From NCBI GenBank assembly GCA_964551735.1, contig CAZKEF010000031.1, positions 1-63,152 of the forward strand: a stretch of DNA of 63,152 nt. The letters run 5' to 3'. The notes below the pieces were generated by a model. It saw only the letters and a list, made by a program, of their open reading frames with translations. It was not told the origin of the DNA and made no database searches. The stretch comes from DAOUAT01 sp964551735. GTDB taxonomy: Bacteria > Chloroflexota > Anaerolineae > CG2-30-64-16. Shown piece after piece: positions 18,685 through 26,062 of the stretch; positions within the stretch are counted from its first letter, which is position 1; each line of letters begins with the position of its first letter. Position numbers and translations under genes: made by a program.

Positions 18685-19963
18685 ACGCCATATCCAACAA
18701 CTCCACCACGTGCATGACGCGCGCGTTCAGCCCGGCCTTGCGCACACCGGCGATAAGCTGCATGTGACAGCCGGTGTTGGTGGTGACGATCACCTCCGAG
18801 CCGGTGGCGGCGATGTCGGCCATCTTGGCGTCCAGCACCTGCTCGGCGGTCTCGGCCTGGACGATGTTGTAGACCCCTGCGCTGCCGCAGCACCGGTCGG
18901 GCTGGCGCAGCTCGACCAGTTCCAGGCCCGGGATCAGCTTGAGCAAGGCGCGCGGCTGCTTGACCACCTTCTGGGCATGGCGCAGATGACAGGAATCGGA
19001 GTAGGTGGCCCTGACTTTGACGACACCGGCCGGTTGTTCGCGCAGGTTTTCCAGCAAGAACTCGCTGATGTCCTTGACCTTGCTGCCGAAGAGGCGCGCC
19101 TTCTCAGCGTAAGCCGGATCGTCGTGGAACAGGCCCTCGTACTCGTCCTTCAGCGTGGCGCCGCAGCCGCCGGCGTTGTTGATGATCGCGTCGTAACCGC
19201 CGGCCAGGAAAGCATCAATGTTCTTGCGCGCCAGGTCACGCGCGATGGCCTCTTCGCCGATATGTAGCTGCGCCGCGCCGCAGCAGGTCTGCCCGGCCGG
19301 GAAGTGCACCTCGAAGCCGTTGCGCTGCAAGACCCGGATGGTGGCCTCGTTGACCCGCGCCAGGAACGCCTCCTGGATGCAGCCGATGAAAAACGCGACC
19401 GTGCCCCGCTTCTCGCCGATGGCCGGCGCGGGCCGGCGGTAGTCGCGATATTTCGGCGTGATGGGCGGGAGAATGGCCTCCGCCGCCTTCAACGGCCGCG
19501 GCAGAAAATCCAGCTTGCGCACCAGTTTCTGCAGGCCAATAGCCTGATAAAGCCACATGAGCCGGGCCATCGTTTTCAACCGGCCCACATGCGGCATGAT
19601 CTGGCGCAGCGCCAGCCAGCGGAGCGCGCGCTCCGGCGCGGCCGGCCGGCGATGATGCTCCAACGCGATTTTGGTGGTCTCGATCAGTCTGTTGTACTTG
19701 ACGCCGGACGGGCACGCAGTCTGGCAGGCCAGGCAGGAGAGGCACAGGTTGATGTGTTTGGCGAAGGTGTTGCTGAACTCGTCGGCCGTGATGCGCCCCT
19801 CGGTGGCCGCGCGCATCAGCGCGATGCGGCCGCGCGGCGCGTCCATCTCGGTGCCGAAGACATCATAAGTGGGGCAGGCTTGCAGGCAAAGGCCGCAATG
19901 GATACATTGAGCCACCAGGGTCTTAAACTCTGGCGTGGTTAACTCCGGCAGCGCTGAATTCAT
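18671..19963 (-). CDS. glcF: Glycolate oxidase iron-sulfur subunit (GlcF)
   Basis: Fe-S electron-transfer subunit of 430 residues that should accept electrons from the GlcD-GlcE flavoproteins and deliver them to the quinone pool at the membrane. Two 4Fe-4S motifs lie near the N-terminus (CIHCGLCLQACPTY and CLSCLACQTACPSG). Two cysteine-rich CCG domains follow (TCCGAAQLHIGEE and CCGSAGVYNI). I chose the ATG at 19963 because GAGGAG lies 7 bases upstream; the ATG at 19984 lacks a site. It starts 39 bp after lutC ends and its stop overlaps the start of glcDE-2. LldE/anaerobic glycerol-3-phosphate dehydrogenase C subunits are related, but the neighbours favour GlcF. Confidence 0.9.
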   Translation of the reverse strand: MNSALPELTTPEFKTLVAQCIHCGLCLQACPTYDVFGTEMDAPRGRIALMRAATEGRITADEFSNTFAKHINLCLSCLACQTACPSGVKYNRLIETTKIALEHHRRPAAPERALRWLALRQIMPHVGRLKTMARLMWLYQAIGLQKLVRKLDFLPRPLKAAEAILPPITPKYRDYRRPAPAIGEKRGTVAFFIGCIQEAFLARVNEATIRVLQRNGFEVHFPAGQTCCGAAQLHIGEEAIARDLARKNIDAFLAGGYDAIINNAGGCGATLKDEYEGLFHDDPAYAEKARLFGSKVKDISEFLLENLREQPAGVVKVRATYSDSCHLRHAQKVVKQPRALLKLIPGLELVELRQPDRCCGSAGVYNIVQAETAEQVLDAKMADIAATGSEVIVTTNTGCHMQLIAGVRKAGLNARVMHVVELLDMAYDPV

Positions 19964-20002
19964 GCTGTGCTCCTCTTCGCGCAACAGTCCGTGGTCGGTT
20001 TG

Positions 20003-20647
20003 TCACGACGCGGGTATGACCCACACACACAAAGCCTGGGGGCCGTGCACCCCAATAGTTACGGTCAATTCGATGTCCGCAGTACGGCTGGGTCCGGTGA
20101 CGAACACAAAGTAGCCCTGGCCCGCCAACTCGGCGAAAGCCGGCCCCAGATCGCCCCGCAGCGCCGCAGGCGATAGCAGCGCCAGGTGGATGCGCGGCAG
20201 CAAGGACACCATGCGCGGCCGTTCGGCTGAGCTGCGCAGCAACAGGGTGCCGGTCTCCGGGAACGCCGCATCCACCCCGGTGACGCCCAGGTCGCAGGTC
20301 GCCAGCGCGGCCTTGCCGGCATACGGCGAGACGGTCTCGACGCCCAGATCGGCGAGGCGCTGTTCCACGCGCAGCGACAGCAGTTCCGGCGTCTGCCAAC
20401 AGGTTGCCTTCTTGACCCCTTCAGCTCGCACCAACTCGCACAGCGCCGGGGCTAAGCCGTCGTCCCCCAGCATCCGGGTCTTGCCGCCCACCTTTTCGAC
20501 CTCGGCCAGCAGCAGCGCCAGTTCAGCGTCGGGCGCGAGGGGCTGGCGCGGCGGTATCCTGGCCGTCGCAGGGATCGGGGGCACGGCCGCGCCGGCCGGC
20601 CGGCCCAGGGCAGCGCGCACATCGGCCAGGATCCTGTCACGGCTCAT
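20003..20647 (-). CDS. lutC: LUD-domain protein, lactate utilization protein C
   Basis: The 214-residue protein has the LUD domain of LutC/YkgG, the third part of the L-lactate-oxidising LutABC complex. Typical features are the start MSRDRILADVRAALGRP, the TxxAxxxTGTLLL-like segment (FPETGTLLLRS), LPRIHLAL and the end GVHGPQ. The ATG at 20647 follows GAGGT. It lies in the order lutA-lutB-lutC known from other bacteria, 66 bp after lutB, with a decamer repeat in the gap. LutC is small and its catalytic role is unclear. Confidence 0.9.
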   Translation of the reverse strand: MSRDRILADVRAALGRPAGAAVPPIPATARIPPRQPLAPDAELALLLAEVEKVGGKTRMLGDDGLAPALCELVRAEGVKKATCWQTPELLSLRVEQRLADLGVETVSPYAGKAALATCDLGVTGVDAAFPETGTLLLRSSAERPRMVSLLPRIHLALLSPAALRGDLGPAFAELAGQGYFVFVTGPSRTADIELTVTIGVHGPQALCVWVIPAS

Positions 20648-20669
20648 GTTTTACCTCTAACCCAAAAAT

Positions 20670-20700
20670 GGGACGCGGACAAGCGCGGATGAACGCGGAT
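20670..20700. repeat. Decamer repeat (GGACGCGGAC / AAGCGCGGAT / GAACGCGGAT) between lutB and lutC
   Basis: Three degenerate decamers with the core CGCGGA occupy the lutB-lutC gap. The same GGGACGCGGA start and a 10-bp period recur at 42757-42778 upstream of the tRNA gene. The function is unknown. Confidence 0.65.
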
Positions 20701-20713
20701 GGCTGCATCTTCA

Positions 20714-22234
20714 TCATCCACGACGGCGACCCAGCATCCACGCCAGCAGCGCGACCGCCACGACCACCAATACGCCAGCGCCGATTGGCCGCTGCTTGCC
20801 CACCCGGCGGTCCGGTATGCGTTCCCGCCACCACTGGCGGAAATCGGCCGCAAACGCCGGGAAGGGCCGCGCCATCGTCCACCGGTTGACCGGCGGCGGC
20901 AGCGCGGGCAGCCAGCCATCGCGGCGCAGCGGAGCCTGGAGCACCTTGAGCGCCTGGGTGCCGAACTCATAGAGCCACGACCACCGGAACGCCAACCCAC
21001 CCACGCTGGCTGCGGCTCGGACAACAGGCGGCGCGCTCGCGGCCTCCACCTGATCCCCCTCCATCACCCGGCGCCGGAGTTGGATCAGGATCTCGGGGAT
21101 CGGGATCTTCACCGGGCAGTACTCGGCGCATGCGCCGCACAACGACGAGGCGAACGGCAGTGCGCCCGCCACCTGGCCGCCCAGGAGCTGCGGCGACAAG
21201 ATGGCGCCGATGGGGCCTGAATAGGCAAAACCGTAAGCGTGCCCGCCCACATGATTATACACCGGACAGACGTTAAGACACACACCGCAACGAATACACA
21301 GCAGGGTCTCACGCGTGACCTCATCGCGCAAGATGCGCGTGCGGCCGTTGTCCAGCAGCACCAGATGAAGCTCCTGCGGGCCGCCCTCACTTTCGCGGCG
21401 CCGCGGGCCGTTGATGAACGAGGTGTAGCATGACATCTTCTGGCCCGTGGCGCTGCGCGGCAGCAGCTTCAGCAACACGTTCAGGCTTTCCATGTCGGGG
21501 ACGACCTTGTCAATGCCCGCGACGGCCACGTATAGCGGCGGCAGTGTGGTGCACATGCGGCCGTTGCCCTCGTTGCTGACGATGACCAGCGTGCCAGTCT
21601 CGGCCACCAGGAAGTTCGCGCCGGAGATGCCCATGTCGGCCTCCAGGAAGGCCCGGCGCAGGGCCCGTCTGGCGATCGCGGCCAGCGCGAACGGTTCAGG
21701 CGGCGCATCAATACCCAGTTTCTCGGTGAAAAGCTGCGCGATGCTCTCCTTAGTCAGATGCACCGCGGGCACGATGATGTGCGAGGGGCCGACACCAGCC
21801 AGCTGGATGATGTACTCGCCCAGGTCGGTCTCCAACGCCTGGATGCCGGCGTCCGCCAGCACACGGTTCAGGCCGATTTCCTCGGTGGCCATGCTCTTGG
21901 CCTTGACCGCGCACCCGACGCCGTGCTCGGCCGCGATCTGGGCCACGATGCGGTTCGCTTCGGCCGCATCGCGGGCCCAGTGGACGTGGCTGCCGGCCTC
22001 GGTCACCCGCCGTTCCAGCAGGGTCAAGTAGTGGTCCAGGTGATTAATGGTGTGCAGGCGAATCTCGTGGCCGGCCTGGCGGAGCGCCTGCCAACGCGCA
22101 TCGCCCACTGCGCCGACCACACCCGACCGAGTGTCCAGGAAGCGCGACGTCGCCTTTTGCACCGAGGCGGAGATGGCTGGGTTCACAGCCTGGACGTTCG
22201 CGCGAAAATCAATGCGGGCCGGCATCTCGCTCAT
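20714..22234 (-). CDS. lutB: Lactate utilization iron-sulfur protein LutB with an extra C-terminal membrane helix
   Basis: The 506-residue protein has an N-terminal LUD domain (VKAKSMATEEIGLN, the ETGTLVIVSNEGNGR segment, RSATGQKM) and two 4Fe-4S motifs (CIRCGVCLNVCPVY and CGACAEYCPVKI). It would form the core of the LutABC L-lactate dehydrogenase. Unlike usual LutB (~470-480 residues), it ends in a hydrophobic helix (GAGVLVVVAVALLAWML) followed by RRR and two tandem stop codons, so it is probably anchored in the membrane with the tail inside. ATG 22234 follows AGGAG. It lies 4 bp from lutA. Confidence 0.9.
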   Translation of the reverse strand: MSEMPARIDFRANVQAVNPAISASVQKATSRFLDTRSGVVGAVGDARWQALRQAGHEIRLHTINHLDHYLTLLERRVTEAGSHVHWARDAAEANRIVAQIAAEHGVGCAVKAKSMATEEIGLNRVLADAGIQALETDLGEYIIQLAGVGPSHIIVPAVHLTKESIAQLFTEKLGIDAPPEPFALAAIARRALRRAFLEADMGISGANFLVAETGTLVIVSNEGNGRMCTTLPPLYVAVAGIDKVVPDMESLNVLLKLLPRSATGQKMSCYTSFINGPRRRESEGGPQELHLVLLDNGRTRILRDEVTRETLLCIRCGVCLNVCPVYNHVGGHAYGFAYSGPIGAILSPQLLGGQVAGALPFASSLCGACAEYCPVKIPIPEILIQLRRRVMEGDQVEAASAPPVVRAAASVGGLAFRWSWLYEFGTQALKVLQAPLRRDGWLPALPPPVNRWTMARPFPAFAADFRQWWRERIPDRRVGKQRPIGAGVLVVVAVALLAWMLGRRRG

Positions 22235-22238
22235 GACA

Positions 22239-22970
22239 CTACTCCTGCGCGGCCAGGACAGAAATCAGGTGCACCGGTCGGATAGCAGACCCGGCTTTGT
22301 GCAGGCCGCCAGCGATGTTCATCAGGCAGCCGGGCTCGCCCACCACCACGGCCTCGGCGCCGGTCGCCATGATATTGCGCACCTTGTCGGCCATCATATC
22401 GCGCGAGACCTCGGGGTAGACCACACTAAAGATGCCGCCGAAGCCGCAGCATGTCTCCTCTTCCGGCAGCGGGATCAACTCAAGTCCGCGGACTGCTCGC
22501 AGCAACCGCCTTGGCTCTTCACGCAAGCCTAGCCCGCGCAGGATGTGGCATGAGGGGTGGTAAGTAACCGTGTGCGGAAAGCGCGCGCCCACGTCGGTCA
22601 CCTTCAGCACGGTGGTTAGAAACTCAGTGAACTCGAAGGTGCGGGCCGCAGCCTCTAGGGCAGTCGCATGTTCGGGCGTGCCCGGCGGAAACAACGCCGG
22701 GTAGCGATGCCGCACGAACTCCGCACAGGAGCCGGACGGCGCGACGATGTAGCCATCGGTGGGGCCGAAGACCTTCAACCACTGTCGCGCCGGGCCGATG
22801 GTCTGGCTCTGCAAGCCGCTGTTGTAGAACGGCTGACCGCAGCAGGTCTGGCCCACAGGCATGGCGCATTGCAGGCCTAACCGTTCCAAGACGGTGACCA
22901 TGTCCCGCAGCACCGCTGAAAAGAAGTTCTCACCGAGGCAGGTAATGAAGAGCTGAACTTTGGTGGTCAC
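22239..22970 (-). CDS. lutA: Lactate utilization protein LutA (CCG-domain Fe-S subunit)
   Basis: First gene of the lactate/glycolate operon; the 243-residue product has two CCG domains (QTCCGQPFYNSG and TCCGFGGIFS, then EPGCLMNI), as in LutA/YkgE. I chose the GTG at 22970 because GGGAG lies 6 bases upstream and the product then starts with the family-typical VQLFITCLGENFF. A longer frame to 23183 runs past the predicted promoter. Together with LutB and LutC it should oxidise L-lactate to pyruvate. Confidence 0.9.
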   Translation of the reverse strand: MTTKVQLFITCLGENFFSAVLRDMVTVLERLGLQCAMPVGQTCCGQPFYNSGLQSQTIGPARQWLKVFGPTDGYIVAPSGSCAEFVRHRYPALFPPGTPEHATALEAAARTFEFTEFLTTVLKVTDVGARFPHTVTYHPSCHILRGLGLREEPRRLLRAVRGLELIPLPEEETCCGFGGIFSVVYPEVSRDMMADKVRNIMATGAEAVVVGEPGCLMNIAGGLHKAGSAIRPVHLISVLAAQE

Positions 22971-23003
22971 GACGGTCTCCCTGCAACGTTGCCGAATGCC
23001 GAC

Positions 23004-23032
23004 AGTATAACGCGGCCGCAAAGCTATGACAA
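23004..23032 (-). promoter_or_regulatory. Strong promoter of the lut-glc operon
   Basis: TTGTCA (23027-23032) and TATACT (23004-23009) on the minus strand are separated by 17 bp, five of six matches in each box. Transcription would begin near 22997, leaving a short leader before the GTG of lutA. Two direct ATGACA copies (23026-23031, 23042-23047) overlap the -35 region and could be an operator, but this is only a suggestion. Confidence 0.75.
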
Positions 23033-23058
23033 AACACGACCATGACATCAAGAGAGCC

Positions 23059-23087
23059 TTGACACTGCTCCCCAGCCGTTGTAAACT
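23059..23087 (+). promoter_or_regulatory. Promoter of the unknown gene and dGTPase
   Basis: A perfect TTGACA (23059-23064), a 17-bp spacer and TAAACT (23082-23087). It diverges from the lut promoter, with 26 bp between the two -35 boxes, so one regulator could affect both directions. The tRNA-Lys promoter uses the same TAAACT box. Confidence 0.78.
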
Positions 23088-23133
23088 CTCACTGTGCTGA
23101 GGATCAGCGCACCATTCGACTTGAAGGAAAAGA

Positions 23134-23592
23134 TTGTTCGTCATGCCAACACCCGCCGATGGAGCTTGCGACTGCACCAGCATCGAGGAGATCCTCCACG
23201 ACCTGGTAGTCGATGACTTACTGCGCCTGGAGCCCGGCGACCGCCTGTGGAAGCTCTACTGCTTCCGTGCAGCAGGCCATGCCACCGATCTGCGGCACCG
23301 CGTGTACACCAAGCGCAGGCCCGATGGCCGATTGGCGCTCGTCACCTTCGCCGCCCACAACCCGGCACCAGCCAACGGGCCGCGCAACGGGTCGGGCGGC
23401 CCCACCGCCGGCAGCCGCAGGGTGCGTTCCGGCGTCGCGCGCGTCCCCGACCTGGGCGCCAACGACCTGACGCAGCTAATCAGTGCCATCAAGCGCCAGG
23501 TGGACGCCACCGCGCAGACCTGCGAGGAGCTTGACCTGAGCAGTATGCCTTCACTGGAAGCACAGCTCGCTTGGCTGCAGGATCGCACGTGA
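23134..23592 (+). CDS. Hypothetical protein upstream of the dGTPase
   Basis: I do not recognise this 152-residue protein. It has an N-terminal part (CTSIEEILHDLVVDDLL), a possible beta-rich core (GDRLWKLYCF, RVYTKRRPDGRLALVTFAA), a Gly/Pro/Asn-rich middle and a helical C-terminus (LTQLISAIKRQVDA, SLEAQLAWLQDR). No signal peptide or membrane helix is visible. A TTG start at 23134 has AAGGA 5 bases upstream; an ATG at 23143 is an alternative. It is the first gene after a good promoter and lies 31 bp before the dGTPase gene, so the two are probably co-transcribed. Confidence 0.65.
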   Translation: MFVMPTPADGACDCTSIEEILHDLVVDDLLRLEPGDRLWKLYCFRAAGHATDLRHRVYTKRRPDGRLALVTFAAHNPAPANGPRNGSGGPTAGSRRVRSGVARVPDLGANDLTQLISAIKRQVDATAQTCEELDLSSMPSLEAQLAWLQDRT

Positions 23593-23623
23593 CTGTCGGT
23601 AGGTCCGCTTGTGGAGGCCAGCT

Positions 23624-24784
23624 ATGTTTCTGAGCCGAGAGGAACTAGAAGCCCGCGAGCTGGCGACCCTGGCGCCCTATGCTGTCGCCAGTAGCCAAAG
23701 CCGCGGCCGCGCCCACCCCGAGGACGAACACCCCTACCGCACCGCTTTCCAGCGCGACCGCGACCGGGTGATCCACACGGCAGCGTTCCGGCGGCTGGAC
23801 TACAAGACCCAGGTCTTCGTGTACCACGAAGGAGACCACTACCGCAACCGCCTCACCCACACCATCGAGGTCGCCCAGATCGGTCGCAGCATGGCACGGG
23901 CCTTGGGCGCCAACGAGGACCTGACCGAGGCCATCTGCCTGGCGCATGATCTGGGGCACCCGGCGTTCGGCCACACAGGCGAGCAGACCCTCAACCAACT
24001 CATGGCAGATCACGGCGGCTTCGATCACCAACGCCAGACCATGCGCATCGTCACCCAGATCGAAGACCGTTATGTTGACTTCCCGGGGCTAAACCTGACT
24101 TACGAAGTGCGCGAAGGGCTGGTGAAGCACGACACCGACTACGACGTTACCGACGCCAGCGGTTACGAGCCGGAAAAGGCCGGCACGCTGGAGTGCCAGA
24201 TCGCGAACGTGGCCGACGAGATCGCCTACAACGCGGCGGACCTGGAGGATGGCCTGCGCAGCGGGCTGCTCGACCCGCTGGAAGTGCGCGAACTGGACGC
24301 CTGGCGGACGGTGATGGCGTCACTGCGGGAGCGCGTGGACTGCCGGCTGGACGACAAGCTGCGGACCCGAGCGATCCGGCGGCTGCTGGGCATCGAGATC
24401 ACCGATGCCATCACTGCGACGGCCCAGGTGCTGGCTGACGCGCACGTCAGGTCGGTGGCCGACCTGCGCGCGGTCGGCCACAACCTGGCCGGGTTCTCGG
24501 ATGAGATGCTGGCGGTAAACCAGGAGCTGAAAGCGTTCCTGCTCCAACGCTTCTATCATCACCCGCGGGTCATCCGCATGGCCTACAAGGCGAATCACAT
24601 GATCCGGGCTCTGTTCGGAGCCTACATCGATGAGCCGCGGCAATTGCCCCATGAGGTCCAGGATCGGATCCGGGCAGGCCCCGCCTCACTGCAACGGGTG
24701 ATCTGCGACTACATCGCCGGCATGACCGACCGCTATGCCATCCAGGAATACAAGCGGCTGTTCGACCCGGAAGCGCGGGTGTGA
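23624..24784 (+). CDS. Deoxyguanosinetriphosphate triphosphohydrolase-like protein (HD domain)
   Basis: Metal-dependent dNTP triphosphohydrolase-like protein of 386 residues that may trim dNTP pools. HD-domain ligands are visible: H in RNRLTHTIEVAQI, the HD pair in CLAHDLGHPAFGHTGE, and the later D in VADEIAYNAADLEDG. N-terminal RTAFQRDRDRVIHTAAFRRL is typical of dGTPase family type 2/3. ATG 23624 follows GGAGG by 6 bases. Its stop codon abuts the stop codon of the convergent gene without any gap, so the transcripts likely overlap antisense. Confidence 0.92.
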   Translation: MFLSREELEARELATLAPYAVASSQSRGRAHPEDEHPYRTAFQRDRDRVIHTAAFRRLDYKTQVFVYHEGDHYRNRLTHTIEVAQIGRSMARALGANEDLTEAICLAHDLGHPAFGHTGEQTLNQLMADHGGFDHQRQTMRIVTQIEDRYVDFPGLNLTYEVREGLVKHDTDYDVTDASGYEPEKAGTLECQIANVADEIAYNAADLEDGLRSGLLDPLEVRELDAWRTVMASLRERVDCRLDDKLRTRAIRRLLGIEITDAITATAQVLADAHVRSVADLRAVGHNLAGFSDEMLAVNQELKAFLLQRFYHHPRVIRMAYKANHMIRALFGAYIDEPRQLPHEVQDRIRAGPASLQRVICDYIAGMTDRYAIQEYKRLFDPEARV

Positions 24785-26041
24785 TTACGCCTTGCGATAC
24801 GCCTGCAGCCGCACGTGCAGCTCCACAAAGATGCTGCGCGGGAGTTCGACGTCGGCGTATTCCACCTTGTCCACGCGGCCGCGCAGCAGCAGGTCGTGGC
24901 TTTCCAGCTCGAACTCGCCGCCGGCGCGCACAGGAATCACCTCGTACGCGCCCGCCTGGGCCGAACGCAGCGCCGTATCACGATACGCGCCTTCGCTCAT
25001 CAACACCTTGACGCGGGTGTCAGGGTCGCTGCCGTCCCACAGCCAGACCTGGAGCGCGGCCGCCTGGTCGCGGTTGCGACCAACAGGGTCAATGAGCTGC
25101 AAGCCGCACTGGCCCATGGTCCCCTCCACCGGGTCGTTGATGTCAAACGCCTCGTCGTAATCCGGCTCGCCCATCTGGTAGATCGCCACATAGTCGCCCA
25201 GCTTGACCGGCGCGGCCCCGGCGACCGGCGCGCGGCGGACAGGCTCGGCCGGCCGGGTTTCGCGCTGCTCCACATAGGAAGGACGGGGTGTTTCCGCGAC
25301 GTGTGGGACCTCGACGCGGCCTGCATCAAAGAGATCCCTGTCGCGCGCCTCTGACCAGCGCACAAGAGGCTCTTCCGGCTCCGGCTCGGCATAGGGCGCA
25401 CGGCTGCTTTTAGGCCACTCCGCCTTGGCCTCCTCAGCGATCTCGGCAGCCGACCGGGCATCGAAGCCCGTGTCACGGGCCACATCACGCACCGACTCGC
25501 CGATCACCGGGCCAGGCTGCTTGCGCTGGGCTCTGCGCCACCGGTTGAAAAGCCACACCAGCGCGACGACGCCCGCCAACACCAGCAACACCCACAGCGC
25601 CGCGGTACAGACCGTCCGCAGCAACGAGCCTGCGCCAGTTGAAGCCGCAGGCGCGGCACGCGTCGGCACGGGGGTGGCCGGGCCGACCGCGGGGGCGGGC
25701 AAGTTCAAGGAGGACGTCAGGAATTGCACGTCGCTTGCCAGCCGCGCGTCGGTGTCCGTGAGCCGATCCTGCAGGTTGTTCAGGGCCGCGCTCAACTCGT
25801 CCGCCGGCCAGGTGGATAAGCGCTCACGCGCTAACCCAAGGTTATTGTCGCGCGCAAATGATTCCGCGACCATACCCAGGTACATATCGCGCTCGGCCGG
25901 CCGCAGATCTTGCGGCAGCGCGTTCTTGTAGCTCACCGGCCAAATCACCCAGCCGATGAGCAGGCCCAATAACAGGCCCAAGACCAGGGCGACCAGCGGC
26001 CAAAAATACCACTGGCGGGTTGTGGTGGCATCACGCTCCAT
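24785..26041 (-). CDS. Hypothetical membrane protein with two transmembrane helices
   Basis: 418 residues without a recognised family. Helix 1 is near the N-terminus (WPLVALVLGLLLGLLIGWVIW), followed by ~100 residues that include a conserved-looking LRPAERDMYLGMVAESFARD; helix 2 lies at ~140-160 (LWVLLVLAGVVALVWLF). The rest is a cytoplasmic tail with an acidic/proline segment (residues ~190-270) and a compact end with KLGDYVAIYQMGEPDYDEAFD and RGRVDKVEYAD. The ATG at 26041 follows AGGAGG. It may be co-transcribed with the peptidase gene 21 bp upstream. The function is unknown. Confidence 0.75.
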   Translation of the reverse strand: MERDATTTRQWYFWPLVALVLGLLLGLLIGWVIWPVSYKNALPQDLRPAERDMYLGMVAESFARDNNLGLARERLSTWPADELSAALNNLQDRLTDTDARLASDVQFLTSSLNLPAPAVGPATPVPTRAAPAASTGAGSLLRTVCTAALWVLLVLAGVVALVWLFNRWRRAQRKQPGPVIGESVRDVARDTGFDARSAAEIAEEAKAEWPKSSRAPYAEPEPEEPLVRWSEARDRDLFDAGRVEVPHVAETPRPSYVEQRETRPAEPVRRAPVAGAAPVKLGDYVAIYQMGEPDYDEAFDINDPVEGTMGQCGLQLIDPVGRNRDQAAALQVWLWDGSDPDTRVKVLMSEGAYRDTALRSAQAGAYEVIPVRAGGEFELESHDLLLRGRVDKVEYADVELPRSIFVELHVRLQAYRKA

Positions 26042-26062
26042 CTCGCTCCTCCTCTGCGTGTC

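Noticed and set aside
22971..23183. 71-codon N-terminal extension of LutA
   Set aside because: It reads through the predicted promoter and lacks the family start; the GTG at 22970 has a good ribosome site.
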